NCBI RefSeq assembly: GCF_005217605.1
Contig: NZ_SZPX01000009.1
Location: 1 to 64,000, forward strand
Direction of reading: 5' to 3'
DNA: 64,000 nt
Source: Sulfurimonas crateris
Lineage (GTDB): Bacteria; Campylobacterota; Campylobacteria; Campylobacterales; Sulfurimonadaceae
Shown: piece by piece, positions 54,915-63,650 of the stretch
Layout of the letters: every line of letters begins with the position of its first letter
Numbering within the stretch: position 1 is the first letter of the stretch
Program-made: the position numbers and the translations under genes
The notes under the pieces: generated by a model
The model's database searches: none
Told to the model about the DNA's origin: nothing
The model's input: only the letters and a program-made list of their open reading frames with translations

Positions 54915-55584
54915 AGATAACGTTTTCTTCTATATCTGCTCTGCTTGGCTTATAGGTGTTGATCTTTGCATCCTTGTCTTCATAGCCCAGAACAACACTG
55001 TACAGAAGCGCAAGGTTTTCACTCAGCTTTAAAACATCTGCAACAACTCTTCCAAACTCGGTAGTTGAGCCTTGAGGGCAGCTATCTATGCCAAACTCTT
55101 GAGCCGCAAGCATAATTGTCTGCATATATGCACCGCAGTCAATAAGAGCGCCTTGCGCGCCATCTATCATAGATTTATCCGTAAAGACAAAAAATACGGT
55201 GCGTGCCCCGAACCATCTAAAATTGTCATGCCACATCTTTGTGCGTTTCTCTACATCTTTTCTATCCACGCCCATTAGAGTGTATAGCCCAACACCTGTC
55301 TCTATTCTTCTCTTTTTATAGGGTGCTTTCCAGTTTAGCGGATAGTACTGGATGAACTGGTCATGTTCTACACCACTGTTCATTTTCTCAATTATTGCAT
55401 CACCGATATTTTTTAAGACATCTTCATCGCTGATAGCGTAGGTGATCCAAGGCTGCATATTTGCTCCGCTTGGCGTCATGGCAGCGGTTTTTAAAATTTT
55501 TTCTTGAATATCACGCGGCACCGGCTTTGGTAAAAAGGCTCTCTTAGAGGAGCGTTTTACTATAGCATCTACAATTGTCGGCAT
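54907..55584 (-). CDS. Nitroreductase family flavoprotein
   Basis: A 225-residue NAD(P)H-dependent FMN reductase: RRSSKRAFLPKPVP type opening (KRSSKRAFLPKPVP near 9), AMTPSGANMQPW near 30 (FMN site), then GALIDCGAYMQTIMLAAQEFGIDSCPQG near 137. The natural substrate is not evident. Convergent with the PLP enzyme gene. Confidence 0.9.
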   Translation of the reverse strand: MPTIVDAIVKRSSKRAFLPKPVPRDIQEKILKTAAMTPSGANMQPWITYAISDEDVLKNIGDAIIEKMNSGVEHDQFIQYYPLNWKAPYKKRRIETGVGLYTLMGVDRKDVEKRTKMWHDNFRWFGARTVFFVFTDKSMIDGAQGALIDCGAYMQTIMLAAQEFGIDSCPQGSTTEFGRVVADVLKLSENLALLYSVVLGYEDKDAKINTYKPSRADIEENVIFI

Positions 55585-55728
55585 ATAAAATCCTAATAAA
55601 ATTTTTTTGGAATTATAATATAAATTAAATTAAAAGCCACTATAATATAACTAGACTAAAAAGACTTGACAAGATGTCACTCAACTTGATATAATATTCT
55701 TCAAAATCATAAAGAGGAATTTATAACA
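55585..55728 (+). promoter_or_regulatory. clpB promoter with HspR/HAIR-like operator
   Basis: A near-consensus sigma-70 promoter, TTGACA (55666-55671) and TATAAT (55690-55695), 18 bases apart. Overlapping the -35 and spacer, CTTGACA-N7-ACTCAAC (55665-55685) fits the HspR HAIR site CTTGAGT-N7-ACTCAAG at 11 of 14 positions with exact spacing. This predicts HspR repression of clpB. The ribosome site is AGAGGA near 55713. Confidence 0.7.
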
Positions 55729-58305
55729 ATGAATAATATATTTGAAAAACTAACAAACAATATGAGTGAATCGATTGAGTCCGCGGTCTCGCTGGCACTC
55801 TATAATAAAAATCAGGAAGTAGAGCCTATACACTTCTTATGGGCACAGCTTACAAACTCAAACTCTGTGTTGAACCAACTCTTTAACAAAATGGGCATTG
55901 ACAAAGTAGCTATAGAGCTTGACGTAAAAAGCATGAGCGAGAAGCTTCCTAAATCTTCTACCGTCTCAAAAGAGAGTATTAGAATCTCTAAAAACTTTGT
56001 GCAAACGCTTGAGAACGGTGTCGGGCTGATGACAAAAAACGGAGATTCCTTTTTGGCTGTTGACACCTATCTGTTGGCAAATCTAAAAAATGAGCCATTC
56101 TTTAGCCTTTTGAAAAAGTATATAGATATCTCTGAACTTGCAAAGAATATCGAGGCTTCAAGAGGCAATACGAAGATAGAGTCTCAAAGTTCGGATGAGA
56201 CTCTTGAGTCGCTTAAAAAATATGGAATAGATTTAACGCACGAAGCAAAAGAGGGTAAACTCGCTCCCGTGATTGGGCGTGATGAAGAGATCACACGTAT
56301 GATGCAGATACTTATCCGTAAAACCAAAAACAATCCTATGCTACTCGGTGAACCTGGTGTCGGTAAAACAGCATTGGTCGAAGGACTTGCTCAGAGAATA
56401 AGTGATGGCAAGGTTCCTACATCGCTTCAAAACAAAAAGGTGATAGCTCTTGATATGAGCGCACTTATAGCAGGTGCAAAGTACAGAGGTGAGTTTGAAG
56501 ACAGACTTAAAGCTGTAATTGATGAGGTAAAAAAGAGCGGAAACATCATACTTTTTATAGATGAGATCCACACGATTGTAGGAGCAGGGGCAAGTGAGGG
56601 GAGCATGGATGCGGCAAACATTTTAAAGCCTGCACTCGCACGCGGAGAGCTTCATACTATAGGCGCAACGACGCTAAAAGAGTATAGAAAATATTTTGAA
56701 AAAGATATGGCGCTTCAGAGACGTTTCTTGCCTATTAATCTTGATGAACCGACGGTCAATCAGTCGCTCCAGATACTGCGCGGTATAAAAGAGCGCTTAG
56801 AGACGCATCACAACGTAACTATAACCGACAGCGCTTTAGTTGCCGCAGCAAAACTCTCCGACAGATATATTGCGGACAGATTTCTGCCTGATAAAGCAAT
56901 CGACCTTATTGATGAGGCAGCGGCAGAGCTGAAGATGCAGATAGAGTCAGAGCCGCATACTCTAAGCAACGCCAAGATAAAAAGCTCCGAGCTTCATGTC
57001 GAGCAAGAGGCGCTTAAGATGGAGGATACTCCGGCAAATACAAAACGTCTGGAAGAGATTAAAAAAGAGCTTGCGGATGTTGAAGAGAGCATAAGAAGCT
57101 TGGAAGCTCAGTTTGCGTATGAGAAAGAGGTCTTTGGAAAGATATCAAGTATTAAAAATGAGATCGAGGCAAAAAGAAGAGAGGCTCATGTAGCTAAAAG
57201 CACGTCAGATTTCAATCGTGCGGCTGAGATAGAGTATGGAGAGATTCCGGCACTTTTAACTCAAGAAAAAGAGATTAACGAGAATTGGGAAAAGCTTCAA
57301 AAAGAGGGAACTCTGCTGAAAAACAGCGTTGATGAGGAGTCGATCGCTTCGATAATCTCAAGATGGACGGGTATCCCTGTTAAAAAGATGCTCCAAGCAG
57401 ACAAAGATAAGATACTAAATGTCGAAGAGGAGCTAAACAAAGAGGTAGTAGGGCAGAGCAAAGCTACTCATGCAGTTGCCAGAGCAATAAAAAGAAACAA
57501 AGCAGGTCTCTCAAGCGGAAACTCTCCTATAGGAAGTTTTCTATTCTTAGGACCGACAGGTGTGGGTAAAACACAGACTGCAAAGACACTTGCCAAGTTC
57601 TTGTTTGACTCGCCGGATGCTATGATAAGAATAGATATGAGCGAATATATGGAGAAGCATGCAGTCTCAAGACTCGTAGGTGCAGCTCCGGGATATGTGG
57701 GTTATGAAGAGGGCGGACAGCTTACAGAGGCGGTTAGAAGAAAGCCTTACAGCGTAATTCTTTTTGATGAGGTCGAGAAGGCTCATCCAGATGTCTTTAA
57801 CATATTGCTGCAGGTTTTAGATGATGGAAGATTGACCGATAACAAAGGCGTAACGGTTGATTTTACAAATACTATTATCATCCTCACTTCAAATATTGCA
57901 AGTGAGAAGATAATCAACAACCCTAACTCCGATGCGCTTCAAGAGATGGTTATGGGTGAGCTCAAACAGGCATTTAAACCGGAGTTCTTAAACAGACTCG
58001 ATGACGTAGTTATATTTAATGCACTTGGACGTGAGCAGATAGTGGGAATCGTGGATATATTCTTCAGTGAGATAGCTCAAAAAGTAGCCTCTAGAGATAT
58101 CACACTTACACTTAGCAAAAGTGCAAAAGCATATATAGCCGAAGCTGGATTTGACCCTGTTTACGGGGCAAGACCTCTTAAACGTGCTCTTTATGAGATA
58201 GTAGAAGACAGACTTGCGGAACTGATCCTTGAGGGTAAAATAGAGGAGGGTTCAAGTGTGGAGTTTGACTTTAAAGATGGCGAGATAGAGGTTAAAATAT
58301 CTTAA
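55729..58305 (+). CDS. clpB: Protein disaggregase ClpB
   Basis: AAA+ chaperone that works with DnaK to resolubilize aggregates. The 858 residues include Walker A GEPGVGKT near 208 and GPTGVGKT near 608, the middle coiled coil (about 410-530, including [26 protein letters not shown]) that defines ClpB, and the [10 protein letters not shown] sensor region; no ClpP-docking tripeptide. The N-terminal domain is diverged from E. coli. Likely heat-shock regulated through the upstream operator. Confidence 0.97.
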   Translation: MNNIFEKLTNNMSESIESAVSLALYNKNQEVEPIHFLWAQLTNSNSVLNQLFNKMGIDKVAIELDVKSMSEKLPKSSTVSKESIRISKNFVQTLENGVGLMTKNGDSFLAVDTYLLANLKNEPFFSLLKKYIDISELAKNIEASRGNTKIESQSSDETLESLKKYGIDLTHEAKEGKLAPVIGRDEEITRMMQILIRKTKNNPMLLGEPGVGKTALVEGLAQRISDGKVPTSLQNKKVIALDMSALIAGAKYRGEFEDRLKAVIDEVKKSGNIILFIDEIHTIVGAGASEGSMDAANILKPALARGELHTIGATTLKEYRKYFEKDMALQRRFLPINLDEPTVNQSLQILRGIKERLETHHNVTITDSALVAAAKLSDRYIADRFLPDKAIDLIDEAAAELKMQIESEPHTLSNAKIKSSELHVEQEALKMEDTPANTKRLEEIKKELADVEESIRSLEAQFAYEKEVFGKISSIKNEIEAKRREAHVAKSTSDFNRAAEIEYGEIPALLTQEKEINENWEKLQKEGTLLKNSVDEESIASIISRWTGIPVKKMLQADKDKILNVEEELNKEVVGQSKATHAVARAIKRNKAGLSSGNSPIGSFLFLGPTGVGKTQTAKTLAKFLFDSPDAMIRIDMSEYMEKHAVSRLVGAAPGYVGYEEGGQLTEAVRRKPYSVILFDEVEKAHPDVFNILLQVLDDGRLTDNKGVTVDFTNTIIILTSNIASEKIINNPNSDALQEMVMGELKQAFKPEFLNRLDDVVIFNALGREQIVGIVDIFFSEIAQKVASRDITLTLSKSAKAYIAEAGFDPVYGARPLKRALYEIVEDRLAELILEGKIEEGSSVEFDFKDGEIEVKIS

Positions 58306-58339
58306 TAACCATCTTTAGATGTTACATAAGTGTGCTCAA

Positions 58340-58355
58340 TTGCACTGATGTGCAA
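58340..58355. other. Hairpin between clpB and rpmH
   Basis: TTGCAC-TGAT-GTGCAA is a six-base inverted repeat, 35 bases after clpB. It lacks a following T-run, so it may be a weak terminator or an operator near the rpmH promoter. The rest of 58306-58421 shows only AT-rich sequence. Confidence 0.35.
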
Positions 58356-58421
58356 ATCTTAACCACGCTTTAAGTAACTTTCTTATATGATTTCGGACTT
58401 AATTTTAAAGAAGGATATGTC

Positions 58422-58556
58422 ATGAAAAGAACATACCAGCCTCATAACACGCCAAGAAAGAGAACTCACGGTTTTAGATCAAGAATGGCAACAAAGAATG
58501 GCCGCAATGTAATTAACCGCCGCCGTGCAAAAGGTCGTAAAAAATTGTCGGTTTAG
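58422..58556 (+). CDS. rpmH: 50S ribosomal protein L34
   Basis: The 44-residue protein has the invariant L34 sequence [20 protein letters not shown] and the basic tail [18 protein letters not shown] ribosome site nine bases upstream. It begins the conserved rpmH-rnpA-yidD-yidC-jag-mnmE block. Confidence 0.98.
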   Translation: MKRTYQPHNTPRKRTHGFRSRMATKNGRNVINRRRAKGRKKLSV

Positions 58557-58897
58557 GAAATTTCTATACGCTAAAACTCCATAAAGAGTTTCAGTATATA
58601 TATAGAAAAGGAAAAGATGCACACTCTGATAGTGTAGTGCTGTTTTTTCTTCCCGCTAATGAGATTCATAAAGTGGGTTTTACGGCGACCAAAAAAATAG
58701 GCAACGCCGTAAAAAGAAATAGAGCAAAAAGAAGACTTAGAGCTCTCTTTCGTGAATTCTCACCAACTCTCAAAGACGGCACATATATTTTTGTAGCCAA
58801 ACAATCAATCAATGAAGTCACACACCAAAAACTCAAAAATGATTTTCAAAAGATCTTAAATCGTTTAAATACGATAAAGAAAGAGCCTAATGATTAG
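58544..58897 (+). CDS. rnpA: Ribonuclease P protein component, apparent ATT start
   Basis: Protein subunit of RNase P, which matures tRNA 5' ends. The family needs an N-terminal strand (here [15 protein letters not shown]) before the [23 protein letters not shown] core, but no ATG, GTG or TTG precedes that strand in frame. The frame opens at 58541 after a stop, and the only plausible initiator is ATT at 58544 with AAAAGG nine bases upstream. That gives 117 residues overlapping rpmH by 13 bases. A GTG at 58637 would remove the first 31 residues and the strand. Confidence 0.85.
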   Translation: MVGLGNFYTLKLHKEFQYIYRKGKDAHSDSVVLFFLPANEIHKVGFTATKKIGNAVKRNRAKRRLRALFREFSPTLKDGTYIFVAKQSINEVTHQKLKNDFQKILNRLNTIKKEPND

Positions 58898-59225
58898 GAA
58901 GTTTTTACTTAAATTTTTGTGGCTTTATCAAAAGTTTTTTACGCTTATCGGATACGGCAGTTGCAGATATTACCCATCTTGCAGTGAATATGCAAGAATC
59001 AACTTCGAAAATAACTCCATTTCAAGTGCTTTTTACCACACTTTTACTAGAATACTGCGTTGTAATCAATTCTTTGATGGCGGTATCGAGTACCCTGTAC
59101 TTGACAAACTCTCATTAAAGCCCACAAACATAGGGGTTGATTCTATAAAATATTGGTTGGTTCCAAATAAAAAAAACCGCTTTTATATTATAAAAAATTT
59201 TTCATTTAAGGGTAAAATGTGTTAG
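58890..59225 (+). CDS. yidD: Membrane protein insertion efficiency factor YidD
   Basis: A 111-residue peripheral membrane protein of the YidD family: FLWLYQKFF near 9, GSCRYYPSCSEYA near 24, then RILRCNQFFDGGIEYP near 64. Aids YidC-dependent insertion. The C-terminal 35 residues are lysine-rich and exceed the common ~75-residue length. Overlaps rnpA by eight bases and yidC by seven. Confidence 0.94.
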   Translation: MIRKFLLKFLWLYQKFFTLIGYGSCRYYPSCSEYARINFENNSISSAFYHTFTRILRCNQFFDGGIEYPVLDKLSLKPTNIGVDSIKYWLVPNKKNRFYIIKNFSFKGKMC

Positions 59226-60844
59226 ACAAAATGACACCAAATCAAAGATTAACGATAGCGGTAGTGCTCTCGATCCTGTTCTTCGTAGCGTATACGCTTA
59301 TATTTCCACCCGAGGAGATAGAAGCTGCAAAAAATACTCAGACAGATGCTCAAAGTATAGAAAAAACTCAAGGTTCATCAACACTCCAGCCACAAGCTGT
59401 AAAAGTAGAAGATGTAGTAAGTCATGAGATCTCAACTGATGAGAAGATGGCTGTAAATGATATGAGCACTTTAGTTACCGTAACAAGTAATAACTTCGTA
59501 ATGAAGCTAGATACACTGGGGCGTATCTCTTCAAAAGTGCTGCTTCAAGACAAGTACAATGACAAAGACGATAAGCATGCACAGCTTATTGCAGATGCAG
59601 GACCAAAACCGCTTTTTATCAGATTTTTGGAACCAAACTTAAATGATGAAGCATCGAAGGTTCCTTATAAGACGTCAGTCTCAGAGCTCTCTTTAAAAGA
59701 TGGTTCACAAAAGGTTACGTTAACTCAGGAGCTACCTAGCCTAACAGTTACAAAAGAGATCCTCTTTTTTGCAGACGGGCATTACGATGTAAAGATATCT
59801 CTCTCTGATGACAAGAGATATTTTGTATATCTAGGACAGAGACCGCGTATTACTGAGCAGATGATGACGGTATCAGGAGCAATGGTCTATACTGATGATG
59901 AGCTGGTAACGATCATAGAAGATGGCGACGCTGCAGGAAGAAAAACATTTACCGGTGTTGAGCTGATCTCTGCGTTTGATCAATACTCTGCGACAATTAT
60001 GTACGGATTTGCAAAAGATACGAACATAATCGTAGAGAGAGACAGAAATGATGATCCGGTCATCTACTTTGAAGCACTTCAAAATATGACTTTTAGCGGG
60101 TATGTAGGGCAAAAAGAGTATAAAACACTTCATAATATTGATCCTGTTTTGACAAACGCAATTGAGTATGGATGGTTCACGTTCGCATCAAAGCCGCTCT
60201 TTCAGCTTCTCTCATGGTTGCATGGTATTTTTGGCAACTGGGGCTGGTCGATTGTTGCACTTACAATTATCATTAGAACGATCCTATATCCTTTAACATA
60301 CAAGGGTATGGTCTCTATGCAGAAGATGAAGGATCTCTCTCCTCACATCAAAGAGCTTCAGAAAAAGTACAAAGGTGATCCACAGCGTATGAATGCTGCA
60401 GTTATGGACACATATAAAAAGCATGGAGCAAATCCACTTGGCGGTTGTCTGCCGATGCTATTGCAGATCCCTGTATTTTTCGCGATATACCGCGTACTTC
60501 TAAATGCGGTTGAGCTTCAGGGCGCAGAGTGGGCGTTGTGGATAGATGACCTATCTAGAATGGATTCTACATTTATCCTTCCTATATTGATGGGTGCTTC
60601 AATGTACTATCAGCAGAAACTTACACCTAATAATTTTACTGATCCTATGCAGGAGAAGATATTTAAGTTCCTGCCTATAATATTTACGTTCTTCTTTTTA
60701 ACGTTCCCGTCAGGATTGGTTCTTTACTGGTTTGTTAACAACCTCTTCTCTATTGCACAGCAGTTTATTGTAAATCAGCAGTTTAAAAATGCTAAAGAGG
60801 CAGAGATCGCAGCGCATAAGCATGTGGAGAAAAAAGATGATTAA
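59219..60844 (+). CDS. yidC: Membrane protein insertase YidC
   Basis: Inner-membrane insertase of 541 residues with a first helix (about 8-28), a large periplasmic beta domain (about 60-330) and the five-helix insertase core (GWSIVALTIIIRTILYPLTYKGMVSMQKM near 345, GGCLPMLLQIPVFFAIY near 405). The hydrophilic-groove Arg is in IIRTILYPL. The start is GTG at 59219 with AAGGG upstream; the ATG at 59231 is also possible. Overlaps yidD by seven bases. Confidence 0.97.
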   Translation: MLDKMTPNQRLTIAVVLSILFFVAYTLIFPPEEIEAAKNTQTDAQSIEKTQGSSTLQPQAVKVEDVVSHEISTDEKMAVNDMSTLVTVTSNNFVMKLDTLGRISSKVLLQDKYNDKDDKHAQLIADAGPKPLFIRFLEPNLNDEASKVPYKTSVSELSLKDGSQKVTLTQELPSLTVTKEILFFADGHYDVKISLSDDKRYFVYLGQRPRITEQMMTVSGAMVYTDDELVTIIEDGDAAGRKTFTGVELISAFDQYSATIMYGFAKDTNIIVERDRNDDPVIYFEALQNMTFSGYVGQKEYKTLHNIDPVLTNAIEYGWFTFASKPLFQLLSWLHGIFGNWGWSIVALTIIIRTILYPLTYKGMVSMQKMKDLSPHIKELQKKYKGDPQRMNAAVMDTYKKHGANPLGGCLPMLLQIPVFFAIYRVLLNAVELQGAEWALWIDDLSRMDSTFILPILMGASMYYQQKLTPNNFTDPMQEKIFKFLPIIFTFFFLTFPSGLVLYWFVNNLFSIAQQFIVNQQFKNAKEAEIAAHKHVEKKDD

Positions 60845-61721
60845 GATAGAGTCAACGACTCTAGAGCAGGCTTGCAAGGATGCTGCAGCTGCTTTAGAGT
60901 GTTCGGCAAGCGAGCTTATGATTGAGATCGTACAGAGTCCCAGCAGTGGATTTATGGGGCTTTTTAAAAAGAGTGCGATAATTGTTGCCGCTAAGAAAAA
61001 GCAAGAGAGCAAAGAGCACGAGACAAAGGTCGCAAAAAAAGAGAAACCTGAATTTAAGCCAAAAGAGAAAAAAACACAAAATATAGAGCCAAAAAAAGAG
61101 AGCAAAAAACCTTCACACAACATAATCAACGATACCATTATGCCTGAGTCATTCGTCAGTATGCAAGAAGATGACGACTACGATATGGAAGATATCAACT
61201 ATACAGCCGATTACGAAGAGGATGAAGAAGAGAAGCAAGAGAGCAGCTCTAGAGCGGTTAGCGCATATGAAGTCGCTAAAAAAGTACAAAAAGAGATAAA
61301 CGAGCTCTTTGGTTTTATCTGCTTTAAAATAGAGAAGATAGAAGTAAGCGCATACGATGAAGAGACTCTTCTTGTCGAGTTCAAAGGCGAAGATGCCGCG
61401 CTTCTTATAGGCAAAGAGGGCTACAGATATAAAGCACTCTCATATATGATATTTAACTGGATAAATACTAAGTACCAGCTGCAGCTTCGTTTAGAGATAG
61501 CAGAGTTTTTAAAAAACCAAGAGGAGTCGGTGGCGAGATACCTGAGCGCGGTTTATGAGAATGTAGATAGAGACGGCAGAGCGCAGACTAAAATACTTGA
61601 CGGTGTTTTGATCCAGATCGCACTTAAAGAGCTTAGAGAAAAGTATCCTAACAAATATGTTGCAGTTCGCTCCACTCGTGAGGGACTAAAATTTATTATT
61701 ATAAACGATTACCACAACTAA
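60837..61721 (+). CDS. jag: Jag/KhpB-type RNA-binding protein
   Basis: From the ATG at 60837 a 294-residue protein: Jag_N domain (1-55, IESTTLEQACKDAAAALE), a long charged lysine-glutamate linker (about 56-140), a KH domain (about 180-225; EDAALLIGKEGYRYKAL) and a C-terminal R3H domain (about 235-294). The frame extends upstream, but the Jag_N motif begins at 60837. KhpB binds RNA and affects cell division in other bacteria. Overlaps yidC by eight bases. Confidence 0.93.
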   Translation: MIKIESTTLEQACKDAAAALECSASELMIEIVQSPSSGFMGLFKKSAIIVAAKKKQESKEHETKVAKKEKPEFKPKEKKTQNIEPKKESKKPSHNIINDTIMPESFVSMQEDDDYDMEDINYTADYEEDEEEKQESSSRAVSAYEVAKKVQKEINELFGFICFKIEKIEVSAYDEETLLVEFKGEDAALLIGKEGYRYKALSYMIFNWINTKYQLQLRLEIAEFLKNQEESVARYLSAVYENVDRDGRAQTKILDGVLIQIALKELREKYPNKYVAVRSTREGLKFIIINDYHN

Positions 61722-61724
61722 GAG

Positions 61725-63065
61725 ATGAGTGAAGATACCATAAGTGCCATTGCGACAGCAAACGGCATAGGCTCTATCGCAATAATCCGCATAAGCGGGG
61801 ATAGAGCTTTGAGTATTGCTAAAAAGCTCACCCGCAGAGAAGATTTTTCCCCAAGATACGCAACACTCTCAAACATCTACGACCAAAACGGCGAGCTTAT
61901 CGATGAGTCTATACTCATCTACTTCAAAGCCCCTTTCTCTTTTACCGCTGAAGATGTGGTTGAAATTCAGTGTCATGGCGGTTTTATAGTTGCGCAAAGC
62001 ATACTTAAGGCTACCATCGCCCATGGAGCCAGACTTGCAACTGCCGGCGAGTTTTCTAAAAGAGCCTTCTTTAACGGCAGGATTGATTTAAGCGAAGCCG
62101 AAGCAATCGCACAGCTCATAGAAGCAAAAAGCGAAGACGCGGCAAAAATATTGGCTCGTCAGATGAAGGGTTCGCTCAAAGAGTACATTGAGAAAATCCG
62201 TGATGAGATTATACATATACTTGCCTACTCCGAAGTAAGCATAGACTATGCAGAGGAGGATTTGCCTGAGGATTTGGTAGTCCAAATTGAGGCAAAACTT
62301 AAAGAACTCAAACGTTCACTCTCCTCAACTCTTCTTGCAAGCAGGGCAAGAGAGGGACTTATGCAGGGGTTTAAAGTAGCAATCATCGGCAAGCCAAACG
62401 TCGGCAAAAGCTCACTCCTAAATGCGTTGCTTAGTTACAACCGTGCGATTGTAAGCGATATCGCGGGAACGACAAGAGATACAATAGAAGAGCAGGTTAA
62501 AATAGGCACACACCTTATCCGTATAGTAGATACGGCTGGTATTCGCGAAGCAGGTGATGAGATAGAGCGCATAGGAATAGAGCGTTCACTTGAAGCCATA
62601 AAAGAGAGCGATATCGTAGTTGCTCTCTTTGATGCCTCAAGAGAAGCCGATGCAGAGGATAAGATGATAATCTCGCTTGTTAAGTCACATGCAAAAGCCA
62701 AAGATGTTTTGTATGTCAAAAACAAGGTGGATTTAGAGCCGAAGTTCGAGACTTTGGATATAGCGTTTGACATGGAGCTTAACACAAAAGAGAGCGTTGA
62801 TGAGTTGATTCAATCTCTTGAAGATATTATGAACAGGGCAAATTCATCCGATGAGATGATGCTTATATCGCAAAGACAGATATCTGCAGTGGAGAACACT
62901 CTTAAAAACATTGACGAAGCGTTTGAACCGCTTAATGATCAGGAGCTTGAAATATTCTCGTTTCATCTAAATGAAGCTGTAAAAGAGATGGCATCTATAA
63001 CAAGACCTTTTGAGAATGATGAGATGCTTGATAAGATGTTTGGCTCTTTTTGTCTAGGAAAATAA
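61725..63065 (+). CDS. mnmE: tRNA modification GTPase MnmE
   Basis: GTPase that, with MnmG, forms the 5-aminomethyl type modification at U34. The 446-residue protein has the folate-binding N-terminal domain (FSFTAEDVVEIQCHGG near 66), the G domain with GKPNVGKSSLLNAL near 225, DIAGTTRDT near 247 and DTAGIR near 270, and the C-terminal CLGK. Family normal. Confidence 0.97.
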   Translation: MSEDTISAIATANGIGSIAIIRISGDRALSIAKKLTRREDFSPRYATLSNIYDQNGELIDESILIYFKAPFSFTAEDVVEIQCHGGFIVAQSILKATIAHGARLATAGEFSKRAFFNGRIDLSEAEAIAQLIEAKSEDAAKILARQMKGSLKEYIEKIRDEIIHILAYSEVSIDYAEEDLPEDLVVQIEAKLKELKRSLSSTLLASRAREGLMQGFKVAIIGKPNVGKSSLLNALLSYNRAIVSDIAGTTRDTIEEQVKIGTHLIRIVDTAGIREAGDEIERIGIERSLEAIKESDIVVALFDASREADAEDKMIISLVKSHAKAKDVLYVKNKVDLEPKFETLDIAFDMELNTKESVDELIQSLEDIMNRANSSDEMMLISQRQISAVENTLKNIDEAFEPLNDQELEIFSFHLNEAVKEMASITRPFENDEMLDKMFGSFCLGK

Positions 63066-63464
63066 TTGAAATATATTGCTATAGACTTGGGCTTAAAAAG
63101 AATAGGTCTGGCGTATAGCGCGCATAAAGATCTGGTAACTCCGCTCAAAGCCGTTGAGCGAAAAAACAGAGACCAAGCCGCAAGAGATGTAAAAAAAGTT
63201 CTTGACGAGTGGGAAGCGGATGCGGTCGTTGTCGGCATACCGATGGGCGGAAGCAGCGAGGATGAGATGAGACGCCGCGTCGCACACTTTATGAACCTAC
63301 TCGATTTCAAAGGCGAGATATTTTACCAAGATGAGAGCAACTCATCAAAAGAAGCAGAAGCGATGATGAGGGGCGAGATAAAGCAGATACGCGACGGACG
63401 CATCGACTCTATCTCCGCTATGATAATTTTGCAGCGGTTTTTGGCAAAAATTAAAAGTGTATAA
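63066..63464 (+). CDS. ruvX: Putative Holliday junction resolvase YqgF/RuvX
   Basis: A 132-residue RNase H-like protein of the YqgF family: AIDLGLKRIGLAYS at the start (first acidic residue), VVVGIPMGGSSEDEM near 55 and DESNSSKEAE near 97. Acts in 16S rRNA 5'-end processing and has been proposed as a resolvase. TTG start directly after the mnmE stop. Confidence 0.93.
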   Translation: MKYIAIDLGLKRIGLAYSAHKDLVTPLKAVERKNRDQAARDVKKVLDEWEADAVVVGIPMGGSSEDEMRRRVAHFMNLLDFKGEIFYQDESNSSKEAEAMMRGEIKQIRDGRIDSISAMIILQRFLAKIKSV

Positions 63465-63650
63465 TATTACACTCCCCCCCTCGTTTGTGCGGTCTCCATG
63501 GGAATGCATATAAAGTCAAAATAGACAAAATTATAAACTCCCACACAGGAGCTAGCGAGAGACAAAGAGGAGAATCTCTTTTTGCTTCGGAGTTTAAGAG
63601 TAGGAACTATACACATGTTATAATGGGTATTACACATAAAGGAATTTTAT
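63465..63650. repeat. Dispersed palindromic repeat, degenerate copy B, and proB leader
   Basis: Positions 63480-63559 are a decayed second copy of the repeat at 50847-50932: shared GGTCTCCRTGGGAATGCATAT and ACTCCCACRCAGGAGC, with a missing six-base GTGGGA arm, so the second hairpin is broken. The remaining bases carry an AT-rich leader and AAAGGAATT, the proB ribosome site. A 61-residue frame here is not a gene. Confidence 0.75.

Noticed and set aside
58637-58897. rnpA starting at GTG 58637
   Set aside because: It would delete the conserved N-terminal strand of the RNase P protein.
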